Shown one piece after another: positions 40,673 to 49,045 of a stretch of 64,000 nt of DNA; the stretch's first letter is position 1, and every line of letters begins with the position of its first letter. A model generated the notes under the pieces. It did not search any database. It worked only from the letters and a program-made list of their open reading frames with translations, and was not told the DNA's origin. The stretch comes from JBFGFX01 sp965232455 (lineage in GTDB: Bacteria; Pseudomonadota; Gammaproteobacteria; Steroidobacterales; Woeseiaceae): contig OZ246981.1 in the NCBI GenBank assembly GCA_965232455.1, positions 5,332,001 through 5,396,000 on the forward strand, read 5' to 3'. The position numbers were made by a program, and so were the translations under genes.

Positions 40673-43393
40673 ATGCGCCGGTTTCCGCGTTCCGGCGTTT
40701 GTCGCCGGAACCGTTTTTCCCGGTCGAGTACGTTTCCCGTACTGTTCTTGACCGTATTTCTGTTCGCGGGAGCCGCTGCTTCCGCCGCTCCGCTTGCGGA
40801 AGAACGGAGCGTTTATCTGATGGACCTTTTCGCGGGTAGTCATACGCTGGGGGAGGGTATCGTCACGTACCGGACGGGAAACGACTATTTCATTCACTTT
40901 GCTTCTTTTCTCCAGGCCGTCGAGTTTCCGATCCAACGGCAAGGCCGGATGTGGTCCGGTTGGTTTCGTTCACAGGAAAGCCGTTTTACCTGGAACATGG
41001 ACGACGGGCAGGTGAGGACCGCCGGCGATGCGGCCGTGGAGCTCAGAAACGCACGCTGGATCGAGTCCGACGAAGGCTCGTTTACTCGTGTCGTGGAGAA
41101 TCCTCAATGGATCGAGACCGACGAGGGAACGTTTGTGTCACTGGCGGCGATCGAATCGTGGTTCGAGCTGGGATTTACCACCAATCCACTTACCCAGTCC
41201 GTCGCCGTCACTTCTGCCCGGCCGCTGCCGTTCGAGCAGCGCTTGACCCGCGTTTCCGCCAAGAACAGCTTTCGGCCCGACGTTTACGCGACGGACGGCA
41301 TCCCGGTGCCCGATCACTACCGGTGGTTCACTCTGCCGCTGGTCGATCTGTCGGTCAATCACAGGACGTGGAACGGCGCGAGCGGAACACGAAGCGACAG
41401 CACACAGACGACGCTCACTGCCAGCCTCGACCTGCTCAAGCACGCCGTTGTTTACGCCGGCGCCGCCGGCGGCAACAGCGACGCCGACCGGCAGCGCCTC
41501 ACGATGCAGCGTAGTGCGGCAACCTCCACGGACACACTGTTGCTGGGTGCAAACCGCTATACGTTTGGCGATATCTTTGCAACGCACTCGAACCTGGTCA
41601 ACGCCGGTGGCGACGGCGTCGGTTTCCGCGTCGAGCGCCGGCGGAACGGACGCGGCAGCGGCGCCAGCCTTCTAACGGTGACCGGCGACGCGACGCCGGG
41701 CTGGGATGCCGAACTGTACCGCAACGGCGTGCTGATCACGTTCGGCGCGGTCGGCCCGGACGGGCGCTACGTGTTTCCCGACCAGGAAACGGTGTACGGC
41801 GAAAACGTCTTTCTCGTCCGGCTGTTCGGTCCACAGGGCGAAATCGAGGAACGGCGCCACGTCTTCTGGGGCGGCGGCATCGAGTTGGCGAAAGGCGACT
41901 ACAGCTACAGCGTGAGTCACATCGATTTCAGCCGGCGCTTTCTGGATGGGGAACGTCCCATGGCCGACGGCCTTGCATCCTCCCAAACCTCGGACATTCG
42001 GTTCGCCCGCGCGCTCACGGACAACCTGCAGCTTGGCGCGGCGTACACGCTGGCGCGCCTGGGTTCGCGTGCCGCCGACGGCAGGTTTACGGAAACCCGA
42101 TATGCGGCGTTGGAGGGTCGCATGAACATGGGCAACGGGCTGTTGCTTACGGAATTGGTCAAGCAACAGGACGAGGGTGGCGCGTGGGCCGTCAATTACC
42201 TTACGACGGTAAACGCACAGAATCTCAGCCTGTCCCACCAGTCTTTCGACGACTATGAAAGCCCTTACACCGTTCGCAGAATTGCGCTGGATGCCGAAAA
42301 TCGGTTTACGCTGTCGGGCCCGCTGGACCGCTTCGGACTCGACAACTACACATTGCGTTTCACGCACCAGGATCGAGCGGACGGGCTGCACGACTACCGG
42401 TTATTCAACCGCCTGGGTGCGCGCTGGGGGCGTGCAGTCGTGAGCAATGACCTCGAATACCTTCGTGCTGCGGTCGGCGACTCGTTCTATCGCGGGCGCC
42501 TCAGGGTATCCGGTCGGCGCGATCGCCTGAACTTCAGAGGACAGCTGGACTACAATACCGCAAGCGTCGATTTTCTGACCCAGGTGTCGGCCACCGTCGG
42601 TTGGACGGTCGGCCAGCGGACGCACACGCGTCTCACGGTGCGCAGACTCTTGAACGACGCTCGCGAGACGTACGTGGAAACTCAGTCGACGTTCCAGGTC
42701 GGCGCCGTCGGCCTCTTCGTGAACGCGAGCGCGGGCACCGACGATTCCTGGAGCGTGACGATGGGTATCAGCAGTCGCTTTGGCTACGACCCGGGTTCGA
42801 CGGAGTTTTTCAGCGCCGATCACAGCCTGGCCGGCACCGGCCGGGCTCGACTGAGATTGTTCCTGGACAGCAACAATAACGGTTTATGGGAACCGGGCGA
42901 AGACCCTATACAACAGGTTGCCTACAGGAACCAAACGGCGTCAACCAGCGCTTCCGGGGTGCTGCAGCTGACCGGCATACCCGCGGACACGGCGCTCCGC
43001 GTGGACACGAGGCACTTTCGTTTCGATGACCCGTTCCTGTCGCCGGGCGACAAGGCGTATGAGTTGTACACACATGCGGGCAGTGACATCGACGTGCACA
43101 TACCCGTGGTGCTCACGGGTGACGTGGAAGGTTACCTGCTCCCCGGAACCGGAATGAACGTCGCCGACGTCCAGGGGATTCCGGTGGTGCTCTACGATAC
43201 GAACGGTGACGAGCTTGCAACGACCCGTTCTGAGTTCGACGGGTACTACGCGTTTTCCGGTATTCCGGTCGGGCACTACGAAGTTGCGGTGATTCCGTAC
43301 GCCGACAAGCCGGGCTATCAACTGCAGCGGTTTTCGTTGGACGCGGAGGACAACTACCGAATGCTGGAGCCGATCCATCTCTGGAAACGCTGA
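40673..43393 (+). CDS. Outer-membrane usher-like protein of a chaperone-usher pilus
   Basis: A 906-residue exported protein with a Gly/Asp-rich barrel. The usher middle-domain pattern is present (GWDAELYRNGVLITFG, then DGRYVFPDQETVYGENVF, then RLFGPQGEIEERRH). A large beta barrel follows, then a C-terminal SdrD/carboxypeptidase-regulatory-like Ig domain (FDGYYAFSGIPVGHYEVAVIP). The family resembles the CfaC/TcfC-type alternative ushers more than PapC. It secretes and assembles pilus subunits. ATG 40673 has a GGGAG site with 7-nt spacing; the ATG at 40610 has none. Its stop is 1 bp from that of the convergent DUF4402 gene. Confidence 0.8.
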   Translation: MRRFPRSGVCRRNRFSRSSTFPVLFLTVFLFAGAAASAAPLAEERSVYLMDLFAGSHTLGEGIVTYRTGNDYFIHFASFLQAVEFPIQRQGRMWSGWFRSQESRFTWNMDDGQVRTAGDAAVELRNARWIESDEGSFTRVVENPQWIETDEGTFVSLAAIESWFELGFTTNPLTQSVAVTSARPLPFEQRLTRVSAKNSFRPDVYATDGIPVPDHYRWFTLPLVDLSVNHRTWNGASGTRSDSTQTTLTASLDLLKHAVVYAGAAGGNSDADRQRLTMQRSAATSTDTLLLGANRYTFGDIFATHSNLVNAGGDGVGFRVERRRNGRGSGASLLTVTGDATPGWDAELYRNGVLITFGAVGPDGRYVFPDQETVYGENVFLVRLFGPQGEIEERRHVFWGGGIELAKGDYSYSVSHIDFSRRFLDGERPMADGLASSQTSDIRFARALTDNLQLGAAYTLARLGSRAADGRFTETRYAALEGRMNMGNGLLLTELVKQQDEGGAWAVNYLTTVNAQNLSLSHQSFDDYESPYTVRRIALDAENRFTLSGPLDRFGLDNYTLRFTHQDRADGLHDYRLFNRLGARWGRAVVSNDLEYLRAAVGDSFYRGRLRVSGRRDRLNFRGQLDYNTASVDFLTQVSATVGWTVGQRTHTRLTVRRLLNDARETYVETQSTFQVGAVGLFVNASAGTDDSWSVTMGISSRFGYDPGSTEFFSADHSLAGTGRARLRLFLDSNNNGLWEPGEDPIQQVAYRNQTASTSASGVLQLTGIPADTALRVDTRHFRFDDPFLSPGDKAYELYTHAGSDIDVHIPVVLTGDVEGYLLPGTGMNVADVQGIPVVLYDTNGDELATTRSEFDGYYAFSGIPVGHYEVAVIPYADKPGYQLQRFSLDAEDNYRMLEPIHLWKR

Positions 43394-43394
43394 G

Positions 43395-43883
43395 CTAAAG
43401 ATAGGCGATCGATACGTCCATGCTGACGCTGGCCGTGTCACCACCGCTGTGTGTGGTGCTGGTCGTGATGTCCAGTCCTACTTTGAGCGACGCCGAGGAA
43501 GCGCTGGTCGTGCTCATGCCGGAACCGTCGCAACTCTGCTGTGTGCCGCCGTTGTAACTGCAGAGAACCGAATTGACGGTTAACCCCCCCAGAACGGTGA
43601 CGTTATCGACGAGGATGGAGATCGTCGCGGGGCTGCTCGTGTCGAGGACGGTAAACGCTCCGGCCGCCGCGCCGCTGATGTAGTCATTCGCGCCGGAGCC
43701 GCTAATCGAGCCGTTGGTGTTGAGTACGAGCCGCCGGTTGCTGGCGCCGCTGAAGACAGTGCCGAAGCTCGGCGAGGCAACCCGGGTCAGCGTCAACGCC
43801 GCCGTCGCCATGCCCGGCGTTGTCAACAACACACCGGCGCAGAGAATGACGTGCAGGGACAAAGATTTGCTGATCGTGAACAC
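43395..43883 (-). CDS. DUF4402 pilin-like exported protein
   Basis: A 162-residue exported protein with a signal peptide (cleavage near ATA). Its fold resembles the other subunit: SPSFGTVFSG, SISGSGANDYISGAAAGAFTVLD, ISILVDNVTV, two cysteines (VLCSYNGG and QSCDGSG) and a terminal SVSMDVSIAYL. The SILVDNVT and CSYNGG segments match the DUF4402 protein at 40067, so the two are paralogues. The start is GTG with a GAGG 7 nt upstream. It lies 9 bp after the chaperone gene and so is in the same operon. Confidence 0.85.
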   Translation of the reverse strand: MFTISKSLSLHVILCAGVLLTTPGMATAALTLTRVASPSFGTVFSGASNRRLVLNTNGSISGSGANDYISGAAAGAFTVLDTSSPATISILVDNVTVLGGLTVNSVLCSYNGGTQQSCDGSGMSTTSASSASLKVGLDITTSTTHSGGDTASVSMDVSIAYL

Positions 43884-43892
43884 CGCAAATCC

Positions 43893-44786
43893 TCAGGGTG
43901 ACAGGCGATACGATGCCAGATCGGCTTTTGCACCGGCGAGATCCAGTGTCGATGAATAGACCACGTCGGTGTGAATCCCGGGATCGATATCGCCGGAGCC
44001 GTTACTCAACGGGATTTTGACTACGCGGCGATTCAGCGAGGGATAGATAACCAGCGGCACCGGTTCCGCCAGGGCATGCCGGCTGCCGTCGCTGGCCGTT
44101 CGATATACGTGCAGGTAGCCGCGCGTGGAAAGGCCGCCGACCCGCTGGACGTCAACCGACAGCTCGCTCAGCTCGGTATCCAGTCGTACCGAGGCGATGG
44201 CTGCCCGGGGTGCCGCACGGCTGTTGCGCCAGATGACGGGCACTGCGATTGCGGAACGTGCCTCGATCGTGACCGGCCGGCGCTCCGCCGCGTTGCGCGC
44301 TTCCCGCGGATTCGACGAGGCATCCAACTCATCGTTGAGGGTCAGCACCTTGAGGTGAGAGTAGTACTCCCCTTCGGGAACGTCTTTTCCATGCCGCAAG
44401 GCGATCTTTATGAGTTGTGTTTCGCCCGGTAGGAGTGTGACCCGTCTGGGTGAATGCCGTACGTGTGGCTGCAGTGACCATGCGGCGCGTTGTTCGGATG
44501 CCGTCAACCCGCCTTCCACGGTCATCGCGTAGTCCACCCATGCGATTGTGAATACGCCAGCCGCATCGCCGCGATTGATAATGTTGACTGTTGCACTGCG
44601 TTTGCTGCTGCTCAACTCGACGAGCGTCGGGTGTATGTACAGCTGCGCCGCGCCCGCGACGGCAATCTCCGTTCGTATGAGGATTGCAAGGGCCAGCGCC
44701 GTGCCCAGCGCCATTCGCAGGTTCGGTCCGACCGCGCGAAAGCGGCCTGATCCTGCTGATTTCCGAACAGTGGCATTCAGGTGCAT
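43893..44786 (-). CDS. PapD-like periplasmic pilus chaperone
   Basis: A 297-residue exported protein with two Ig-like domains typical of pilus chaperones. The G1-strand region is GAAQLYIHPTLVELSSSKRSATVNIINRGDAAGVFTI. The family's subunit-binding LLPGETQLIKIALRHG and the C-terminal region with PLVIYPSLNRRVVKIPL follow. It captures subunits by donor-strand complementation and delivers them to the usher. The N-terminus is longer than usual (about 45 residues before GAAQL), so a start at the internal Met25 is possible. It sits between the response regulator (9 bp upstream) and a DUF4402 subunit gene (9 bp downstream). Confidence 0.85.
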   Translation of the reverse strand: MHLNATVRKSAGSGRFRAVGPNLRMALGTALALAILIRTEIAVAGAAQLYIHPTLVELSSSKRSATVNIINRGDAAGVFTIAWVDYAMTVEGGLTASEQRAAWSLQPHVRHSPRRVTLLPGETQLIKIALRHGKDVPEGEYYSHLKVLTLNDELDASSNPREARNAAERRPVTIEARSAIAVPVIWRNSRAAPRAAIASVRLDTELSELSVDVQRVGGLSTRGYLHVYRTASDGSRHALAEPVPLVIYPSLNRRVVKIPLSNGSGDIDPGIHTDVVYSSTLDLAGAKADLASYRLSP

Positions 44787-44795
44787 AGTCGGTAC

Positions 44796-45443
44796 TCAGG
44801 TATACGACATCTCCGCGACGAGGTCGTGTTCGATGGCGTAACGAATGATCTCCGCCGAGCTGCGGAGGTTGAGCTTGTGGAGCAGGCGTGACCGGTAGGT
44901 GCTGACGGTCTTCGAGCTCACGCCCAGCTCGGGCGCGATATCGCTGATCGCCTTGCCCGCACCCATGAGGCACAGGACTTCGTACTCGCGGTTAGAGAGC
45001 TGTGCGTGGTCGGGTACGTCGGACGGATGTCTCAGCAGATGGCTCAGCACGTCGCCGAGAGATTCAGATACGTATTTCCTTCCCGAGTGCACGCTTCGGA
45101 TTGCCGTCACAAGTTCGTTTGGCGTGCTGTCGTTCGACAGGTAGCCACAGGCGCCGGCCTTCAATACGCGTACCGCGTAAGCCGATTCCAGGCAATCGCT
45201 GAAGACCACCACGCTCAGCTTGGGTTTATTGATGCGGACACGGCGAAGAATTTCGAGACATCCGCGTCCTCTTGTCGACGTACTCAACAGCATCACGTCC
45301 AAAGGCAGCCGGCGCATCATGCTCAATGCGTTGGCGCTGTCACCGACCAGCGCCGTGAGTTCGATGTCCGACCACCGGCTCAATATCTTAGAGATGCCCT
45401 CGCGTACGATCGGACGGCCGTCCGAGACGAGTAATCGAATCAT
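44796..45443 (-). CDS. NarL/FixJ-type response regulator with degenerate receiver
   Basis: A 215-residue protein with a receiver domain (1-120) and a LuxR-type helix-turn-helix (145-210; LSNREYEVLCLMGAGKAISDIA, VSSKTVSTYRSRLLHKLN). The usual DVVLLDxxMP phospho-acceptor segment reads DVMLLSTSTRGRG, so Asp is replaced by Ser54. The conserved Lys near the end is Asn (GYLSND). The acidic pocket retains Asp8 only. It therefore probably does not use standard phosphorylation and may be constitutive, bind a ligand or be regulated by dimerisation. Its ATG overlaps the stop of a 29-aa ORF. It is 9 bp from the chaperone gene and probably controls pilus expression. Confidence 0.9.
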   Translation of the reverse strand: MIRLLVSDGRPIVREGISKILSRWSDIELTALVGDSANALSMMRRLPLDVMLLSTSTRGRGCLEILRRVRINKPKLSVVVFSDCLESAYAVRVLKAGACGYLSNDSTPNELVTAIRSVHSGRKYVSESLGDVLSHLLRHPSDVPDHAQLSNREYEVLCLMGAGKAISDIAPELGVSSKTVSTYRSRLLHKLNLRSSAEIIRYAIEHDLVAEMSYT

Positions 45444-45529
45444 GAACCCGGGATATGTAGCGGTTTGCGGCGGCCAAATCGCGATCGGTCCGTCGCGATG
45501 TCAGCAGCCTTTTGTTGCATGGAATTCAT
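45440..45529 (-). CDS. Small leader ORF (29 aa) overlapping the response regulator start
   Basis: ATG at 45529 has a near-perfect AGGAG site 6 nt upstream and opens a 29-residue frame (MNSMQQKAADIATDRSRF...). Its TGA overlaps the response regulator ATG in an ATGA junction, so translation is probably coupled. The peptide has no recognisable domain. It may be a leader for translational control, for instance by the CsrA-like protein encoded nearby, or a small functional peptide. Confidence 0.55.
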   Translation of the reverse strand: MNSMQQKAADIATDRSRFGRRKPLHIPGS

Positions 45530-45779
45530 CGGATGCTCCTGAAAACCGCCGGTATGGTACGTAATTTTCGCCGCGGTTTGTGCGGAAACGCAGTGTTCCG
45601 TACCGCGCATCGCACATCGCAATATCGGGAACGCAGAGTTTCCACTCGAAGTACCGATCAGGTCCCCCCTCACGAGCGTTTAGAAGCGATCATGTGTTTC
45701 AAACGTTCTTTGCTCATGCCTTTGAAAACGGAACGGAAGTTATCGCCATGTTGGTGCTGAACAACGACGACAATACCGA

Positions 45780-46820
45780 ATGCTTATGCTGATCGAAACG
45801 GGAGTAGCGAATGGCGGGCTAGCGGCGGAAGGCAGGCCGGAGCTTGCGACAATCTGTTCGATCAGCGCGTTCTACACGCCGATCGAAGAACGCTTTGAGC
45901 GAATCGTGAGGCTTGCGCGACGGGCATTACAGGTTCCGGTTGCCGCGGTAACCACGGTCAGCCTCGAAAGCCAGTGGTTCAAAGCCGTGCTCGGATGGAA
46001 TGTCGGCGAGTTGCCGTTGCGCGAGAGTTTATGCGAGCAGACCATACTGAGGGCGGAACGCCGAATCATCCACGACTTGACGAAACATCCGCGGTACCTG
46101 GCACACCAGCTGGTCACCAAGCCGCCAGGATTCCGTTTTTATGCCGGCTGTCCGTTGAAGAGTGCCCGGGGCACGGTTGTCGGAACGTTTTGCGTCATGG
46201 ATTACCGGCCGAGGAGGCTGCATCGTCCCGAGCGGCAGATTCTGGAAGATATCAGCGGGCTCGCGCGGCGGGAGTTGCTGGCGATGGTTTCGCACGATGC
46301 ACAGACCGAACTCACTGCGAAACTGAGCGTGGCAAGCCGTCAGCCGCTGCTCGACCTGCTGACAAAGACCTGGAATCGTCGCGGCGGCGACCTGTTGCTC
46401 GACACGGGTTTGGAACTCGCGAAGCACAACAAGTCGAGTCTTGCTGTTTGTGCTGTGGCTATCGACGATCTGGACTTTGTGAACGATCGTTTTGGCCAAT
46501 CGGTGGGTGACCGTGCACTGCGCCTCGTCGCCCGCGAGCTGCTCGCGTGCGCAGACCATCATGACGGTGTATGCCGGTTCGAGGGCAACCGTTTCTTCGT
46601 CATGTTCGTCGGCGTCGAGGAGCAAGAGGTAAAACGTGTTTCGGGCGTGGTGACGAGGCGGATACAGGGTACCGCGATTCGAGTGCGCGATTCCGGGGAG
46701 CTGCGGGTTTCTATCTCCTCAAGCATCAGTTTCGCGAAATACGAGATTGTAACCCGTGCCGAGCAGGTTCTGGAGGAAGCGGTCCGGGCGCTTCGCGAGA
46801 ACAATAAGAGTGGGGCGTGA
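45780..46820 (+). CDS. GAF-GGDEF protein with degenerate GGDEF motif
   Basis: A 346-residue cytosolic protein. A GAF domain occupies about 25-165 (VPVAAVTTVSLESQWFKAV; GFRFYAGCPLKSARGTVVGTFCVMD). A GGDEF-type domain occupies about 185-340 (LLDLLTKTWNRRGGDLLLD; AVAIDDLDFVNDRFGQSVGDRALR). The catalytic GGDEF is replaced by EGNRF (FEGNRFFVMF), so it cannot be an active diguanylate cyclase and is probably a ligand-binding or protein-interaction domain. It lies between the divergent pilus regulator operon and the CsrA/kinase/EAL group. The start codon context is weak. Confidence 0.85.
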   Translation: MLMLIETGVANGGLAAEGRPELATICSISAFYTPIEERFERIVRLARRALQVPVAAVTTVSLESQWFKAVLGWNVGELPLRESLCEQTILRAERRIIHDLTKHPRYLAHQLVTKPPGFRFYAGCPLKSARGTVVGTFCVMDYRPRRLHRPERQILEDISGLARRELLAMVSHDAQTELTAKLSVASRQPLLDLLTKTWNRRGGDLLLDTGLELAKHNKSSLAVCAVAIDDLDFVNDRFGQSVGDRALRLVARELLACADHHDGVCRFEGNRFFVMFVGVEEQEVKRVSGVVTRRIQGTAIRVRDSGELRVSISSSISFAKYEIVTRAEQVLEEAVRALRENNKSGA

Positions 46821-46850
46821 AAATGCCGATGCCGATCGGCTGGTGGACGG

Positions 46851-47168
46851 CTAACGATGTTGCTGAACGGCGTTGGCAATATCGAGCAGGCGCGATACTT
46901 TGTTTTCGATCTGCTTGTCGTCGAGTTCACGCAATTTGGCCAACAAGCTTGTCGACGCGCCGGGTGTCGAAAGCTCGGGAAGCAGACTGTTTCGCCACGC
47001 CAGAAACGCGGCCCTCTGGCTGGCGGGTAAATCGGTGTCGGGGTCTATCCAGGACAACGACTCCGTGCAAGCGACATACAACCCTTCGTAGATTGTGGAG
47101 CGCATCGCGATGCTGTTCACGGCCGTTGCGAGTTTTCGTTTCGCGAAACTGTAGTCTGGTGCTTGCAT
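46851..47168 (-). CDS. Hypothetical protein (105 aa)
   Basis: A 105-residue soluble, helical protein beginning MQAPDYSFAKRKLATAVNSIA, with SLSWIDPDTDLPASQRAAF in the middle and a coiled, charged C-terminus (LLAKLRELDDKQIENKV). The codon pattern looks real and no overlapping gene competes. I do not recognise the family. It is convergent with the GAF-GGDEF gene. Confidence 0.5.
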   Translation of the reverse strand: MQAPDYSFAKRKLATAVNSIAMRSTIYEGLYVACTESLSWIDPDTDLPASQRAAFLAWRNSLLPELSTPGASTSLLAKLRELDDKQIENKVSRLLDIANAVQQHR

Positions 47169-47306
47169 GCAGGATTATCCGGTGAATCGACTTTTTCATG
47201 TACGCACCGGCGCGCGCATACGGGAGCAACAGACGGTGGCCACTTTGTGCGCTCAATCCTATATCAAACAATTCAGCGAGCGTTGCCGTTTATTGCTGAA
47301 CAAACC

Positions 47307-47357
47307 GAAACACAGCGTTTACGGGCTACACGGGCGAAATTGGCAACGCTGTGTTTC
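47307..47357. repeat. 13-bp perfect inverted repeat upstream of the CsrA-like gene
   Basis: Arms GAAACACAGCGTT (47307-47319) and AACGCTGTGTTTC (47345-47357) enclose 25 nt. They form a strong hairpin in the 326-bp gap before the csrA-like gene. No T tract follows. The rest of 47169-47494 holds no gene I can support. It could be an RNA regulatory element, an operator for a dimeric protein or an sRNA. Confidence 0.6.
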
Positions 47358-47494
47358 ACGTAACGTAGAGAGATCGGACCAAAACACTGGTAGCCTGTGT
47401 AGTCGTTGTCCGGCAAGTACACCGACGCCCCAAACAGTTACGCGTTACTTGAAGATTGCTTTAATGCGGCATGCTGCCGCAGGAGATGCAACTT

Positions 47495-47737
47495 ATGTTG
47501 GTCATAAAGCGAAAGGCCACGGACGTCATCACGATCGAACCGGTTGCGGGTACGGACATGTCGCAACCGATCGAAGAATTATTCGCGGACGGCGCGATCG
47601 AAATTACGCTCCTTGACATCGGCCGCAGTCAAGCCAAGGTGGCCATCAATGCGCCACCGCAGCTCAGGATTTGGCGCGGTCACGGCCCGGCACGGAAAGC
47701 GGCCGCGAAAACCGAAAAACCGGAGCAGTCTCGATGA
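47495..47737 (+). CDS. CsrA/RsmA-family regulator of the RsmN (RsmF) type
   Basis: An 80-residue CsrA-family RNA-binding protein. Strand 1 is MLVIKRKATDVITIEPV. A roughly 17-residue insertion then carries a helix-like stretch (SQPIEELFADG), followed by IEITLLDIGRSQAKVAINAPP and LRIWRG. Classical CsrA has no such insert, whereas Pseudomonas RsmN/RsmF has one of similar length and sequence (PAEELI...). The RNA-contacting Arg near the C-terminal strand (IWRG) is retained. The C-terminal tail is basic (ARKAAAKTEKPEQSR). It would repress or stabilise mRNAs by binding GGA hairpins. The start follows AGGAG with 9-nt spacing. Confidence 0.8.
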   Translation: MLVIKRKATDVITIEPVAGTDMSQPIEELFADGAIEITLLDIGRSQAKVAINAPPQLRIWRGHGPARKAAAKTEKPEQSR

Positions 47738-47825
47738 ACCATCTTGGATCAGATACTCCGTCTGCTCCGTAACGGTCTTAAGGGCGAACCGCCGACTTGC
47801 GCCGTGGTCCAGGCCTGAAACGTCT

Positions 47826-49043
47826 ATGTTGCAATATGAGTCCCGTCCCTCACCCGCCGACAGCCGGCCGCCCGGTTCGAGCAACCAGGCGGATTCCGGG
47901 TTACTCGACGAGGCGCTGGCGCGGGTGGCGCGGCTGGAGGCAACGCTGGCCATCACCGGCGGAACCGTGCACGACGTCAACAACCTGTTGACGGCCTTGT
48001 CGGGCAATCTATACCTGTTGGCCGAACGCGCCCGATACGACGAGGAATTTTACGGCAAGGTTCGCCGCGCCAGGGATGTCGCCGAGCGCAGCAGCACGCT
48101 GATGCGGGAACTGCTCACCTTCGCACGGGACCCCGAGGCCGAATCGGAGACCGTTTGTCCGGCCAACCACGCAGTCGCCCTGGAGCCGCTGCTACGCCGG
48201 GGCTTCGGAACGGGGCAGTGTTTCACCGTGCGCCACGGCGATGAACCGCGGTCGGTTGCCGCCAGTGCAGCGCAATTCGAGAGCGCCGTGATTAACCTGG
48301 TGATCAACGCGCGCGATGCATTGTCGGAGCGCGGGACCGTGGAGCTGCACGTCGACAACGTAAGGGTCGACGATGGCCAGGCGCGCAAGCTGGGTGTTGC
48401 AAGCGGCCACTTCGTTTGCGTTCGCGTCGTCGATGACGGGGAGGGGATTTCGGCGAGCGATTTGCCGCGAGTGATCGAGCCCCTGTTCACTCGTAAGAAA
48501 GCGGGCCTCGGCAGCGGTCTGGGACTCAACATGGTGCAGAGATTTGCGCAACACTGCCGCGGCGCCCTGGCCATCGACAGCGTCGAAGGTCGCGGTACCG
48601 AAGTTCGGCTGTGGTTACCCTCGAGCGAGTCGCATGCGGAGATCACCGCCAACATGACGCTGCCGCTGTCGCAGCTACCCGGTGGGGACGAAACGGTGTT
48701 GCTGGTATCGCGAGACGCGGATGTGCGGGCAGCCGTGCAGGACGTTCTCGAGGCGCTGGGTTATACGGTGCTGCTGGCCGCACTGGGTAGAGCCGTCCCC
48801 GGGACGAGCGCGGCTGCACCGCCGCCGGCGGTTGTCATCTGCGACCGGACTCCCGAAAACCGGCGTGCCGAGACCGACTGGTTGGAGACGGTCCGCCGCC
48901 GCTATCCGCAGCTTCGACAGGTTGCCGTGCTGCCACCGAGTTCGAGTGTCGATGACGCCGCACCCGACGCGGCTGCCCATCTCTATAGACCCATTGCGGT
49001 TGTTGATCTCGCTCGCGCCATGCGCGTTGCATTGGAGAGCTAG
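47826..49043 (+). CDS. Hybrid histidine kinase with degenerate receiver
   Basis: A 405-residue soluble kinase with no visible sensor. HisKA carries His49 (TVHDVNNLLTALSGNLYLL). The HATPase domain follows (VINLVINARDALSERG; VDDGEGISASDL; KKAGLGSGLGLNMV). A C-terminal receiver-like domain starts at about 280. This receiver keeps a possible Asp (VVICDRTPEN) but has Arg-Pro in place of the usual Lys-Pro (HLYRPIAV), so it may be non-functional. It would phosphorylate the adjacent receiver-EAL protein, whose gene begins 2 bp after this stop. It lacks a membrane or PAS domain, so input may come through protein partners such as the GAF protein. Confidence 0.88.
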   Translation: MLQYESRPSPADSRPPGSSNQADSGLLDEALARVARLEATLAITGGTVHDVNNLLTALSGNLYLLAERARYDEEFYGKVRRARDVAERSSTLMRELLTFARDPEAESETVCPANHAVALEPLLRRGFGTGQCFTVRHGDEPRSVAASAAQFESAVINLVINARDALSERGTVELHVDNVRVDDGQARKLGVASGHFVCVRVVDDGEGISASDLPRVIEPLFTRKKAGLGSGLGLNMVQRFAQHCRGALAIDSVEGRGTEVRLWLPSSESHAEITANMTLPLSQLPGGDETVLLVSRDADVRAAVQDVLEALGYTVLLAALGRAVPGTSAAAPPPAVVICDRTPENRRAETDWLETVRRRYPQLRQVAVLPPSSSVDDAAPDAAAHLYRPIAVVDLARAMRVALES

Positions 49044-49045
49044 CC

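Noticed and set aside
47307..47357. Integron attC site
   Set aside because: The inverted repeat lacks the expected RYYYAAC/GTTRRRY ends, and no integrase or cassette array is nearby.
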